This document shows positions 16,247 through 24,356 of a stretch of 64,000 nt of DNA, piece after piece (position 1 is the stretch's first letter; every line of letters begins with the position of its first letter). This DNA is from Candidatus Binatia bacterium (GTDB lineage Bacteria > Desulfobacterota > Binatia > UBA9968 > JAJDTQ01), in contig OX638375.1 in the NCBI GenBank assembly GCA_951813575.1, positions 682,001 to 746,000 on the forward strand, in the 5' to 3' direction. The notes under the pieces are model-generated. The model searched no databases. It had not been told where the DNA came from and saw nothing but the letters and a program-made list of their open reading frames with translations. The translations under genes and the position numbers were made by a program.

Positions 16247-17821
16247 TCAGTCTTTGCCCGCGAAATTGTCAAGGCGATCGGCCACGCCGGCGCCCCGACC
16301 CTCTTCCCGCAGCAGGTTCTTCTGCACCTTGGAGCTGGGCGTCTTGGGAAGCTCCGGCCGGTAGTCAAGATACCGCGGGACCTTGAACGGCGCCAAGTGC
16401 TCGGCGCAGAACTCCCAGAGCGCCTCGGGAGGCAGGCCCTCGGGAGAAGCCCCGCCGGCCAGCACAATGCACGCCTTGACCTCTTCCTGCCGGATGGGAT
16501 CGGCCACCGCCACCACCGCGGACTCGGCGATGAGCGGATGGGAGTTGAGGACCCGCTCCACCTCGGCCGAGGCAATGTTCTCCCCGCTCCGCTTGATCAT
16601 GTCTTTCTTGCGGTCGACGAAATAGAGGAACCCGTCCTCGTCCAGGTAGCCGAGATCGCCGGTGCGGAGCCAGCCGTCCCGGAGCGATGCCTCCGTCGCT
16701 TCGGCGTTCTTGTAGTAGCCCATCATAACCGCGGGGCTCCGCTTGACGATCTCGCCGAGCCGGCCGGGCGCGCAGATCTTCCCTTCCTCGTCATGGATGC
16801 GCAGCCGGTGCACCTCGGGGGCAATGGCCACGCCGCAACTGCCCAGCTTTCGTGTCGACGTATCCAGCGGCCCGAGAACGCTCAACAGATCCTCGGTGAG
16901 GCTGTAGGACGGGACCGCCGTGACGCCGAAACGCCGCTCGAACTCCAGGTGGACGTCCGGGGGCAGCAGCGCGATCACCTGCCTCAGGGGCGTGTCCGCG
17001 TCCGCCGGGTCCGGCGGCAGGTTCAACAGGATACGCGGGATGGTCTGCATGATGCTCGACGTCGTGACGCCGTGGGTTCTGACGTCGTCCCAGAAACGGG
17101 AGGCGCTGAAGCGCTCCTTCAGCACCACCGCCCCGCCCACGGACATCATGGCGATGGTCATGTGGCACAACGCGTTCACGTGGAACAGCGGCATCACCAC
17201 CAGCACCCGGTCGTCCTGCGTCCATCCCAGCGCCCGCGCCCGGTGGCTCGGGGCGAAGGCGAAGGCGTCGTGCTTCAGCATGACGCCCTTGGGGCGGTCG
17301 GTGGTACCAGAAGTGTAGATGATGGAGGCAAGGTCGTCGGAGGACACTTCCGTGAGCTCCGGCGTGGGGCCGGCCGGACGGACGAACGAATCCCACCCCA
17401 AGGCGCCGTCCCCACTGCCGGAATCAAGCGTGACCACGTGCTCCAGCCCTGGACAGTGGTCGCGGATGGAATCGATCACGGGCATGAACGCTTGCGTGGT
17501 CAACAGGTAGCGCGCTTCGGAGTGGGCTAGGAGGTACTGTAGCTCGTCCGCCGTCTGGGCCGTGTTGAGGGGAACGAACACCCCGCCGGTGCGGGCCATG
17601 GCGAACACCGCCCAGAGGAACTCCGGGCGGTTGGGAAGCAGGAGCGCGACCCTGTCTCCCGGGCGGAGGGAGAACGCCGCGAAAGCCCGCGCCACCCGCT
17701 CCACCTCGCCCGCGAACCCGGCATAGCTCCAGCGCCTGTCCTCGTGGATGAGGCACAGTGCATCGGGCCTCTTTTCGACCTGGTCCGACAGCAACTCGTG
17801 TATGGTCGCGTAAGCCGGCAT
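16247..17821 (-). CDS. AMP-forming acyl-CoA synthetase / benzoate-CoA-ligase-like
   Basis: 524 residues of the ANL superfamily, activating a carboxylate with ATP and CoA. The P-loop motif at about residues 170-179 reads YTSGTTDRPKG, with Asp where Gly is most common. The adenylate-binding GWLRTGDLGYLDEDG and hinge RKKDMIKRSGENI are intact. The C-terminal catalytic Lys lies in LPKTPSSKVQKN (usually SGK). The protein is therefore probably active, but two hallmark glycines are replaced. It is the first gene of a minus-strand pair with the TPP enzyme. The substrate is likely an aromatic or medium-chain acid from the surrounding catabolic cluster. Confidence 0.82.
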   Translation of the reverse strand: MPAYATIHELLSDQVEKRPDALCLIHEDRRWSYAGFAGEVERVARAFAAFSLRPGDRVALLLPNRPEFLWAVFAMARTGGVFVPLNTAQTADELQYLLAHSEARYLLTTQAFMPVIDSIRDHCPGLEHVVTLDSGSGDGALGWDSFVRPAGPTPELTEVSSDDLASIIYTSGTTDRPKGVMLKHDAFAFAPSHRARALGWTQDDRVLVVMPLFHVNALCHMTIAMMSVGGAVVLKERFSASRFWDDVRTHGVTTSSIMQTIPRILLNLPPDPADADTPLRQVIALLPPDVHLEFERRFGVTAVPSYSLTEDLLSVLGPLDTSTRKLGSCGVAIAPEVHRLRIHDEEGKICAPGRLGEIVKRSPAVMMGYYKNAEATEASLRDGWLRTGDLGYLDEDGFLYFVDRKKDMIKRSGENIASAEVERVLNSHPLIAESAVVAVADPIRQEEVKACIVLAGGASPEGLPPEALWEFCAEHLAPFKVPRYLDYRPELPKTPSSKVQKNLLREEGRGAGVADRLDNFAGKD

Positions 17822-17875
17822 GGATGGGCCTGACCATAGATGAAGGGCTCCCCTGTTTCAATTGCGGGCGGGCTG

Positions 17876-18180
17876 CCAACCCGTCATCCCGGACCCCGGG
17901 GTCAAACCTGCCCCGGACTTGACCCGGGGCCCGAGGCAAGCTTGATCCGGGTCCGGAGCCGGAACGCCTGGATGCCGGGTCAAGCCCGGCATGACGTGGC
18001 GGGAGGGCCGGGTCAAGGCTGGAATGACTATTGGGCCGCACCGCCCCACCTGTCACCCCCGCACTCCTGTCCGTCACCCCGGGCTTGACCCCGGATCGAG
18101 TCCGGGGCAGGCCCGGGGTCCAGAGGAGGGCGCCTGGGGGCCGGGTCAAGGCCGCGATAACGGGGCGGGGTTTGCCGGGC
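17876..18180. repeat. GC-rich palindromic repeat cluster in a 430-bp gap
   Basis: No gene is visible between 17822 and 18259. The DNA is filled with variants of CCCGGGTCAAGCCCGG, GGGGTCAAGTCCGGGG and their reverse complements (for example around 17896-17935, 17968-17995, 18073-18120), many of them self-complementary. This is typical of a REP-like mosaic separating divergently transcribed genes. The ORFs through it are repeat shadows. Confidence 0.6.
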
Positions 18181-18183
18181 ATC

Positions 18184-18212
18184 TTGACACTCCGGCGCGT
18201 ACGCTGTTTACA
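18184..18212 (+). promoter_or_regulatory. Putative promoter of the class II aldolase gene
   Basis: TTGACA at 18184-18189, 17-bp spacer, then TTTACA at 18207-18212. The -35 is perfect and the -10 moderate; the position about 45 bp before the start is suitable. Confidence 0.45.
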
Positions 18213-18259
18213 CCACTACATGCACTGTCCCGGAATACCGGCCGCCTGAAAGGATGACC

Positions 18260-19030
18260 ATGGACGAATCGTTGCAGACCCTCCGGCGCAAGATCGCACT
18301 GGGGACCCGCATCCTCGCCAGCCAGGGATGCCTGGGCGACATACTCGGGCACCTGTCGGCGCGGATTCCAGGCACCGACGAGATGTTCATGCGCCTGCTC
18401 GGGGACGAGGAGAAGGGGCTTCTCTACAGTGACGTGCGCCACGTCCGCCGGCTGGGCTTCGACCGCACCGTGGAGCAGGTGGACGGATACCGGGTGCCGC
18501 TGGAGCTGCCGATCCACGGCGAGCTCTACAAGGCGCGCCCGGAGGCACAGGTCGTCCTCCACGCCCACCCGTACCACTGCCTCATCGCCACCATCGCAGG
18601 CCTGGAGCTGCGGCCCATCTATGGCTCCTACGATCCCCTGATCCTGAGCAGGGCCATGCAGGGGATCCCGGTCTATCCCAGGTCGGTCCTCATCGACAGC
18701 CCGGAGCTGGCGGCCGAGTTCATCTCGGCCATGGGTGACAGCGACTGCTGCCTCATGCGCGGGCACGGCCTCACCGTCATCGGACCCACCGTGGAAGCCG
18801 TGACCCTGCTGGCGCTCCGCCTGGAGATGCTGGCGAAGATCACCCTGGACGCCACCCGCGCTACCGGCGGGCGCGCGCTGGAGCCGCTCCCCCAGGCGGA
18901 CCTCGACGCCTTCGCCTTCGTGGTGAAGCAGGGCCTTCAGGCCGCGGTGTCGAAAGTCTACGAGTGGACCTGGAACCACTATGTGCAGCGCATCGCCGAC
19001 ACGGTGGGGCTCCCGGCCGAGGACGAGTAA
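18260..19030 (+). CDS. Class II aldolase/adducin-family protein
   Basis: 256 residues of the zinc-dependent class II aldolase fold. The metal ligands are visible as His101 and His103 in VVLHAHPYHCL and a third His in LMRGHGLTV near residue 170; a Glu in LPIHGELY could be the catalytic acid. I chose ATG 18260 because AAAGGA at 18249-18254 is correctly spaced for it, while the ATG at 18254 overlaps that site. Family members include fuculose-phosphate aldolases and dihydroxyphthalate-type decarboxylases (PhtC-like). Proximity to ligAB makes decarboxylation or retro-aldol cleavage of an aromatic-derived compound the more likely role. Confidence 0.78.
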   Translation: MDESLQTLRRKIALGTRILASQGCLGDILGHLSARIPGTDEMFMRLLGDEEKGLLYSDVRHVRRLGFDRTVEQVDGYRVPLELPIHGELYKARPEAQVVLHAHPYHCLIATIAGLELRPIYGSYDPLILSRAMQGIPVYPRSVLIDSPELAAEFISAMGDSDCCLMRGHGLTVIGPTVEAVTLLALRLEMLAKITLDATRATGGRALEPLPQADLDAFAFVVKQGLQAAVSKVYEWTWNHYVQRIADTVGLPAEDE

Positions 19031-19071
19031 GGGCGGGCTTCAAGTCGGCCCGTGTCCGTGGCGCGTACCGG

Positions 19072-19959
19072 TCACGACTCCGGCGAAACGACCCTGACTT
19101 CGTCGGTGATCTCGAAGCGCATCAGATCCTCGCCCATCACCAGCTCTCCCGAGTAGCCTGCCTTCGTGCGTTCGACGATCTCCCGGCGCTCGATGCCGTA
19201 GGAGACCACGTGGGTGAAGGCCGCCACCTTGGGCTTGACCTGGGAGAAGACCGAAGCGGCCTCTTCCGGCGAGGTGTGGTGGCCGATGATGTGGGCGAGC
19301 CGCTCGGAGCGCTGCAGCTCCCGGGGTGGGGCGGCGGCGACCTCGTGCACCAGCAGGTCAACGCCGCGAGAGAACTCGATGAGGTTCCCGCTGTAGCGGG
19401 TGTCGCCGGAAAGGACCGCGGACCGCCCGGCGTAGTCGATGCGGTAGCCGAAGGCCGGCTTGATGGGCGTGTGGTCCACATCGAAGACGGTGATCCTCAA
19501 TCCGTCCTCCTCGTAGACAAAGCCCTGCTCGATGTCTTCCGCAATCACCTCGACGCCGCCGGGGTCGAGCTTCTCGTCCACGTCACGGCGCAGGTGGATG
19601 TCGAACTCGAAGGCCTCCGCCAGCTTGGACATCATCCGGCGGGTACCTTCCGGCCCCCAAACGCGCAGTGGTTCGTTGCCGCGTCCGAAGATCCACGGCG
19701 TCAGCCAGAAATCCGGAATGCCGACGATATGGTCCGAGTGAAGGTGGGTAAGAAACAGGTACTTGAGCTCGCCCAGGGGAACGCCGGCTTCATCCAGGCG
19801 TTGCAGCGTACACCGGCCGCAATCGAAGACGAACCGCTTGCCGGCGGCTTCCACCAGGGCCGCCGGCCCCGTGCGCCCAGGCTGGGGCTTGGGCCGGCCG
19901 GTTCCCAGGAGCGTCACCCGGAGCGCGTCGGGCTCTTCTTGCTTAAGGGCCACGGTCAC
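19072..19959 (-). CDS. MBL-fold metallo-hydrolase (RNase Z-like)
   Basis: 295 residues from GTG 19959, which overlaps the stop of the upstream dioxygenase as GTGA, showing coupling. A longer in-frame reading is possible but runs through the dioxygenase gene. Residues 72-77 give the binuclear-metal motif HLHSDH; further ligands are in LSGDTRYSG and the late IGHHTSPEEAA. The sequence VTLLGTGRPKPQPGRTGPA at the start resembles RNase Z/arylsulfatase-type MBL proteins. As third gene of ligA-ligB-mbl it may hydrolyse a lactone or ester formed after ring cleavage, such as pyrone dicarboxylate (normally done by the unrelated LigI). That role is speculative. Confidence 0.75.
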   Translation of the reverse strand: MTVALKQEEPDALRVTLLGTGRPKPQPGRTGPAALVEAAGKRFVFDCGRCTLQRLDEAGVPLGELKYLFLTHLHSDHIVGIPDFWLTPWIFGRGNEPLRVWGPEGTRRMMSKLAEAFEFDIHLRRDVDEKLDPGGVEVIAEDIEQGFVYEEDGLRITVFDVDHTPIKPAFGYRIDYAGRSAVLSGDTRYSGNLIEFSRGVDLLVHEVAAAPPRELQRSERLAHIIGHHTSPEEAASVFSQVKPKVAAFTHVVSYGIERREIVERTKAGYSGELVMGEDLMRFEITDEVRVVSPES

Positions 19960-20804
19960 GAATTCGCGGTGTCTTCCAGGAGGAGCAGCCCCATCCCCGT
20001 CAACATGGGCGCGTAGTAGTTCTCGTGCACCAGCCGCACCTCGGACGACATGGCGCCGCGCATGCCCAGCCACATGATCATCTCCACCGCCTCGGCGCCG
20101 CCCTGCACCATGTAGTCGTGGTGCGACAGCTCCACCAGTTCGTCCGGCCGGGTCACGATTCGGTCCATGAAGCGCCGGTCCCACTCCTCGTTGCGGAAAC
20201 CGAAGCGCTCGCCGTGGAGCTGGTGCGACAAGCCGCCGGTGCCGAGCACGGCCACGCGGATGTCCCTGGGATAGCTCTCCACGGCCAGGCGCAAGGCCTG
20301 TCCCAGCTTCCACAGACGGCGGGCCGTGGGCAGCGGGTGCTGCACCACGTTGACCGCCACCGGCACCACCCTGATGTCCCAGCGGGGCTCGTGGGACCAG
20401 AGCATCGGCAACGGCGTGAGCAGCCCGTGGTCCACGGACAACTCCTGGCACACGGTCATGTCGAACTCACTCTCCCGTATCAGCGACTCGGCCATGTGCC
20501 AAGAGAACTCGGGGTCGCCGGGAACCGGCGCCAGCGGCCGCGGGCCCCAGCCTTCGTCCGCTGGCGCGTAGCTCTCCGCCACGCCCATGGCGAAGGTCGG
20601 GTACTTGTCGAAGAAGAAGTCCGAGCCGTGGTCGTTGTAGATGAAAATCGCCACGTCGATCCGGGCCTCCCGGAGCCACTCCATGGCCGGCCGGTAGCCG
20701 TCGAACAGCGGCTTCCACTCGGGAGCTTCCTGTTTACCCTGGTCGAAGGCCGCGCCCGCGGCAGGCACGTGCGACGATCCGATGCCGGCTATGATCTTTC
20801 CCAT
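19956..20804 (-). CDS. Protocatechuate 4,5-dioxygenase-like beta subunit
   Basis: 282 residues, LigB family. His12 in GSSHVPAAG and His59 in IYNDHGSDF match the LigB His ligands (His12, His61), and a Glu in the segment GGAEAVEMIMW, about residue 245, fits the third ligand. GGLSHQLHG carries the His thought to act as acid/base. It cleaves a vicinal diol with O2, probably protocatechuate, gallate or a related acid, giving a semialdehyde or oxalo-muconate type product. The start abuts the stop of the small LigA-like gene with no spacer, so the two form an alpha2-beta2 enzyme. Confidence 0.82.
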   Translation of the reverse strand: MGKIIAGIGSSHVPAAGAAFDQGKQEAPEWKPLFDGYRPAMEWLREARIDVAIFIYNDHGSDFFFDKYPTFAMGVAESYAPADEGWGPRPLAPVPGDPEFSWHMAESLIRESEFDMTVCQELSVDHGLLTPLPMLWSHEPRWDIRVVPVAVNVVQHPLPTARRLWKLGQALRLAVESYPRDIRVAVLGTGGLSHQLHGERFGFRNEEWDRRFMDRIVTRPDELVELSHHDYMVQGGAEAVEMIMWLGMRGAMSSEVRLVHENYYAPMLTGMGLLLLEDTANS

Positions 20805-21167
20805 CTACCTGGCTCCCTGGACCTTGCGCGTGTTGAGGAATTCCTCCAGCGTCTCCCCGCGGAACGCGGCGCCGATGTGCTGCAGGCTGTCGCCCGTCAC
20901 CGAGCCCATCTTGTACATGAAGTAAATGTTGGCGCCGCCCTCCCGCGCCAGCGCCAGCCAGTCCTTCTCGCGTATCCTGCCCTTCTCCCAATCAGACAGG
21001 CCGAAGCGGTCCATCAGCGCCTCCGCGTCCTCCTTGAAGGCGGCGCGGTTCTCGGCCCTGTTGAGGGAGAAGAAGAACTTGTTGAGACGGTAGCCCCTGC
21101 GCGAGTGGGCGCCGTCGAACACGTAAGTGCCCTCGATCCGCTCCGGGTCTGCCTGTGTCTCGCTCAT
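20805..21167 (-). CDS. Protocatechuate 4,5-dioxygenase-like alpha subunit
   Basis: 120 residues of the LigA family, the small helical subunit that covers the active site of LigB-type dioxygenases. The stretch LNKFFFSLNRAENRAAFKED is characteristic, followed by helices ending AAFRGETLEEFLNTRK. I used the ATG at 21167 because GGAGGA lies just upstream; an alternative 24-residue extension has no family support. It is the promoter-proximal gene of ligA-ligB-MBL and runs divergently from the TPP-enzyme gene at 21326. Confidence 0.82.
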   Translation of the reverse strand: MSETQADPERIEGTYVFDGAHSRRGYRLNKFFFSLNRAENRAAFKEDAEALMDRFGLSDWEKGRIREKDWLALAREGGANIYFMYKMGSVTGDSLQHIGAAFRGETLEEFLNTRKVQGAR

Positions 21168-21263
21168 ACCGCATCCTCCAGAAAGAGTGTTCCGCACGAG
21201 TGCCACACCGAGCTTAAAATGCCTGGACCCCCCGGTCAACTCGCGATTCCCGACACGCGCGAT

Positions 21264-21291
21264 TTGACAGGCGCGGGATACGGTTGATACT
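21264..21291 (+). promoter_or_regulatory. Putative promoter of the second TPP-enzyme gene
   Basis: TTGACA at 21264-21269 with a 16-bp spacer and GATACT at 21286-21291 (four of six -10 positions). It lies in the 158-bp space between the divergent ligA and TPP-enzyme genes. Confidence 0.4.
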
Positions 21292-21325
21292 TGATGGGCA
21301 CCGAAACCAACGGAGAACCGAACCT

Positions 21326-23080
21326 ATGCCGGGACCTCATTTCGAAGACGTGGCCGTCGCCAACGGCGCGGAAGCCTTTCTGGCGCAGATCAACGCCAAC
21401 CCCGACGTGGACTACATCTTCGCCAACACCGGCACGGACCACGGTCCGATCCTGGAGGCGCTGGCCAAGATGCACCGGAGCGAGTCCAAGGGAGCGGAGA
21501 TCGTCGTGGTGCCCCACGAGCAGGCGGCGGTGTCCATGGCCCACGGCTACTACTGCGCTTCCGGCAAGCCCCAGGTGGTGCTGGTGCACACCCTGCCGGG
21601 CACCGCCAACGGCCTCGGCGGCCTCATGAACGCCAAGGCGTGCCAGGTGCCGCTGCTGTTCGTCGCGGGAAGGACTCCGGTCACCGAAGGCGAGGTGGCG
21701 GGGGGCAAGAGCCGCCATATCCACTGGCGCCAGGAATCCCGGGACCAGGGCGGCATCGTACGCGAGTTCGTCAAGTGGGATTTCGAGAACCGCGCCAACG
21801 AGCAACTCGGCGCCATCGTGCCCCGAGCCTTCAAGATCGCCATGGCCGAGCCCCGGGGTCCGGTGTACCTGTCGCTGCCGCGGGAGTGGCTCTACGAGTC
21901 CATGGAGAGCACCCGGGTGTCGGCGGATGTGTTCAAGCCGCCCACCAAGTACCAGACGCCCATGGAGGACCTCGCGCAGGCGGCGGAGATCCTCGCCGCG
22001 GCCGCCGACCCCGTCATCGTGACGCGCTACGTCGGACGGAACCCTGCGGCGGTGCAACCGCTGGTGGAGCTGGCCGACCTGCTGGCGATTCCCGTGGTCC
22101 AACACCCGCAGTCGCCGTACATGAACTTCCCGTCGAGCCACCCGTGTCATGCCGGCCACGACATCGACAGCCACATCCAACAGGCGGACGTGGTGTTTCT
22201 CATCGACATCGACGTGCCGTGGACGCCGGCCAACCGGGACAAGCTGCGTCCCGAGGCAACCGTGCTGCAACTGGAGGTGGACCCGCTGTTCTCCTCCATT
22301 CCAGTGTGGGGCTTTCCGGTGGATCAGGCCATGACCGGGGCCGCCGACGTCACCCTGCCGGCGCTCAATGGAATGATCCGGCAGGCGCTCGATGGTTCGG
22401 ACGCGTTACGGAAAACAGTGGAGGAGCGACGTCACACGGTCAAGACCGCGCATGACCAGACGCGGGCGGAGCTGGCCGCGCGCATCGAGAAGGTGAAGGA
22501 CGAGCGGCCCATCCATCCCCTTTGGCTGTCCCGCTGCATCGCCGACGTGGTGGACGAGAAGACCATCGTCATGGGAGAAGCGGTGACCTCGCCCCTGGGG
22601 CCGGTGCTCGGACTGGAACGGCCGGGATCGTTCTTCGACCAGGCGCCGGCCGGCCATCTGGGATGGGGTATGGGGGCCGCCATCGGCGCCAAGCTGGCGG
22701 CGCCGGACCACACGGTGATCGCCTGCGAGGGCGACGGCTCCTACATGTTCTGCGTACCCACGGCGTGCCACTTCACCGCGCAGAAGTACCAGGTGCCATT
22801 CCTGACCGTCATTTACAACAACCAAGCCTGGAACGCGACGCTCAGCACCGTGCGCGAGCTCTACCCCGACGGCGTCGCCCACCAGACCCGGAACTTCCCG
22901 GGCACGGACCTGACGCCGTCGCCGCAATTCGAGCTGACCGCCCAGGCGTGCGGCGCCTACGCCGAGCGGGTGGACGATCCCGGGGACCTGCCCGGCGCGC
23001 TGAAGCGCGGCCTCAAGGCCGTCAAGGAAGAGGGGCGCCAGGCCCTGTTGAACGTCATCTGCCGCAACCCCGCCGGCTGA
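21326..23080 (+). CDS. TPP-dependent acetolactate synthase-like / 2-oxoacid lyase
   Basis: 584 residues. The activating Glu is in VPHEQAAVSMAHGYY, the PP-domain TPP/Mg motif is EGDGSYMFCVPTACHF ending in YNNQAWNA, and the FAD-binding middle domain is only weakly conserved. The start is ATG 21326 with GGAG ten bases before; the earlier start at 21284 lacks a site. Family members catalyse decarboxylation or carboligation of 2-oxo acids; the well-formed GDG...N motif indicates activity. The following two genes, an ABM-like small protein and an Asp/Glu-racemase-family protein, start 29 and 359 bp later and probably share the transcript. Confidence 0.8.
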   Translation: MPGPHFEDVAVANGAEAFLAQINANPDVDYIFANTGTDHGPILEALAKMHRSESKGAEIVVVPHEQAAVSMAHGYYCASGKPQVVLVHTLPGTANGLGGLMNAKACQVPLLFVAGRTPVTEGEVAGGKSRHIHWRQESRDQGGIVREFVKWDFENRANEQLGAIVPRAFKIAMAEPRGPVYLSLPREWLYESMESTRVSADVFKPPTKYQTPMEDLAQAAEILAAAADPVIVTRYVGRNPAAVQPLVELADLLAIPVVQHPQSPYMNFPSSHPCHAGHDIDSHIQQADVVFLIDIDVPWTPANRDKLRPEATVLQLEVDPLFSSIPVWGFPVDQAMTGAADVTLPALNGMIRQALDGSDALRKTVEERRHTVKTAHDQTRAELAARIEKVKDERPIHPLWLSRCIADVVDEKTIVMGEAVTSPLGPVLGLERPGSFFDQAPAGHLGWGMGAAIGAKLAAPDHTVIACEGDGSYMFCVPTACHFTAQKYQVPFLTVIYNNQAWNATLSTVRELYPDGVAHQTRNFPGTDLTPSPQFELTAQACGAYAERVDDPGDLPGALKRGLKAVKEEGRQALLNVICRNPAG

Positions 23081-23109
23081 GTCGCCGCTCTACCGGAAAG
23101 GAGGAAACC

Positions 23110-23427
23110 ATGGTTTGCAGAATTTTGTGGGGCAAGCTTCGACCCGGAAAATGGGATGAGTACGAGCGGTTCTACAACGAGGTCGTGGTTCCGGGCACGG
23201 CAAAAATGCCGGGCTTTCGCGGGCGTCAACTGCTCCGAAGCTCCGAGAACCCGGACGAAGGAATCTCTCTCACCTTCTGGGAGACGACACAGGAAATGGA
23301 GCAATACGTCAAGAGCGAGACCCGGGCCAACATCGCCAAGGGCGCCGAGAACATGTACACCGGCGAGTACTGGGTCAAGGACTTCGAGGTGAAATCGCTG
23401 TCACTCCTGTCGCTGGGCAACGTGTGA
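23110..23427 (+). CDS. Antibiotic-biosynthesis-monooxygenase-like small protein
   Basis: 105 residues with the dimeric alpha/beta-barrel (ABM) pattern: an N-terminal strand MVCRILWGKLRPGKWDEYERFY, a helix, then GFRGRQLLRSSENP, and SLTFWETTQEMEQY with the typical aromatic strand. The ribosome-binding site AAAGGAGG is close to ideal. ABM-fold proteins include cofactor-free monooxygenases, haem-degrading enzymes and decarboxylase-like accessory proteins. Here it may modify a quinone or enol intermediate made by its neighbours, but the exact reaction is unknown. Confidence 0.7.
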   Translation: MVCRILWGKLRPGKWDEYERFYNEVVVPGTAKMPGFRGRQLLRSSENPDEGISLTFWETTQEMEQYVKSETRANIAKGAENMYTGEYWVKDFEVKSLSLLSLGNV

Positions 23428-23439
23428 ACCTGGTGGAAC

Positions 23440-24147
23440 ATGAAACGCATCGGACTGATATCACCCAACATCAGTGAGGAGTTTCTCACCGACGTCTACC
23501 GGATCCTGCCGCCGGACATCACGGTGGAGGGACGCGGGCTCCGGGTGCGCGAGTTCACCGACCAGGAGTTCGCCCGGGCCGAGAGCGAGTTCTTCGGCCT
23601 GGTCCGGGAGCTGACCGAGTACTCCCTCGACTTCCTCATGGTCACCGGCGAGCTGTTCCTGTCCTACAAGGGACCCGGCTCGGACCGCCAACTCCTTGAG
23701 GCGGTGGGCGAGGTCACCCCGGTGCCTGCATCCACGGTGCTGACGTCGGTGACGGACGCCTGCCGCGAACTGGGGCTGAAGCGCGTGGTCATGGCGACCC
23801 CTTTCCCCGAGGACCAGGATACCCGGCTGATCCATTTCCTCGAACACGATCAGATCCACGTCAAGGCCTTTCGTGGTTTGGCCTGCGAGAACTCGAGGCA
23901 GATATGGGCGCTGCCGGCGGAGTCGGGCCTCGAGGTGGCGCGCCCGCTGCTGAAAGAAAACCCGGATGTCGACGGCCTCTACATGCCCTGCAACAAGTGG
24001 CGGATCACCCCCATCATCGAGCAGTTGGAGCAGGAGTTCGGCAAGCCCGTGGTCACCAACACCCAGGCCTGGATCTGGACGGCGCTAAGGGCGATGAAGC
24101 TGGACCAGCCGGTGGAAGGTTACGGGAGGCTGCTGGCTCGGCTTTGA
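23440..24147 (+). CDS. Asp/Glu/hydantoin racemase-superfamily protein (maleate isomerase/arylmalonate decarboxylase-like)
   Basis: 235 residues with two Rossmann-like halves. The second-half cysteine expected in this family is present (LYMPCNKWRITP). The first-half catalytic Cys position (after VTGELFLSYKG) is occupied by other residues, so a two-base racemase mechanism is unlikely and a one-cysteine decarboxylase or isomerase mechanism is more likely, as in arylmalonate decarboxylase. The start lies 12 bp after the ABM-like gene. It would fit cis-trans isomerisation or decarboxylation of dicarboxylic ring-cleavage products. Confidence 0.7.
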   Translation: MKRIGLISPNISEEFLTDVYRILPPDITVEGRGLRVREFTDQEFARAESEFFGLVRELTEYSLDFLMVTGELFLSYKGPGSDRQLLEAVGEVTPVPASTVLTSVTDACRELGLKRVVMATPFPEDQDTRLIHFLEHDQIHVKAFRGLACENSRQIWALPAESGLEVARPLLKENPDVDGLYMPCNKWRITPIIEQLEQEFGKPVVTNTQAWIWTALRAMKLDQPVEGYGRLLARL

Positions 24148-24162
24148 GCTGGAGCCTCATGC

Positions 24163-24356
24163 ATGAGTCCAGACAGTCTTTTCACGGTAGGCAGCGGCGT
24201 AATGGAACCGCTTGAGTCACGCGGAAGGAAGGACAACGACTGATCATCGAGGCTGTCGAGCCGAAGTCACTGCTGGCCGTGCTCGAGACGCTCCAGCCGC
24301 TAGACGAGGAATTTCCGCCAATCCTCGAATTGCCCGTCAAACCCGTCGAACTTTGA
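24163..24356 (+). pseudogene. Decayed VapB-type antitoxin
   Basis: In one frame the DNA from 24216 to the stop at 24354-24356 encodes TRKEGQRLIIEAVEPKS and then LPVKPVEL, the C-terminal half of an AbrB/SpoVT-type VapB antitoxin, ending in the usual overlap with vapC (TTGA). The N-terminal DNA-binding half is broken. Fragments such as FTVGS (about 24180) and RF-ESR (about 24208-24221) can be recognised only by changing frame, and stops and short deletions interrupt them; TGA 24213 closes the C-terminal frame upstream. The gene no longer encodes a complete antitoxin. Confidence 0.6.

Noticed and set aside
17822..18259. CRISPR-like array in the GC-rich repeat block
   Set aside because: Repeats are self-complementary, irregularly spaced and variable; no constant repeats and unique spacers of equal length.
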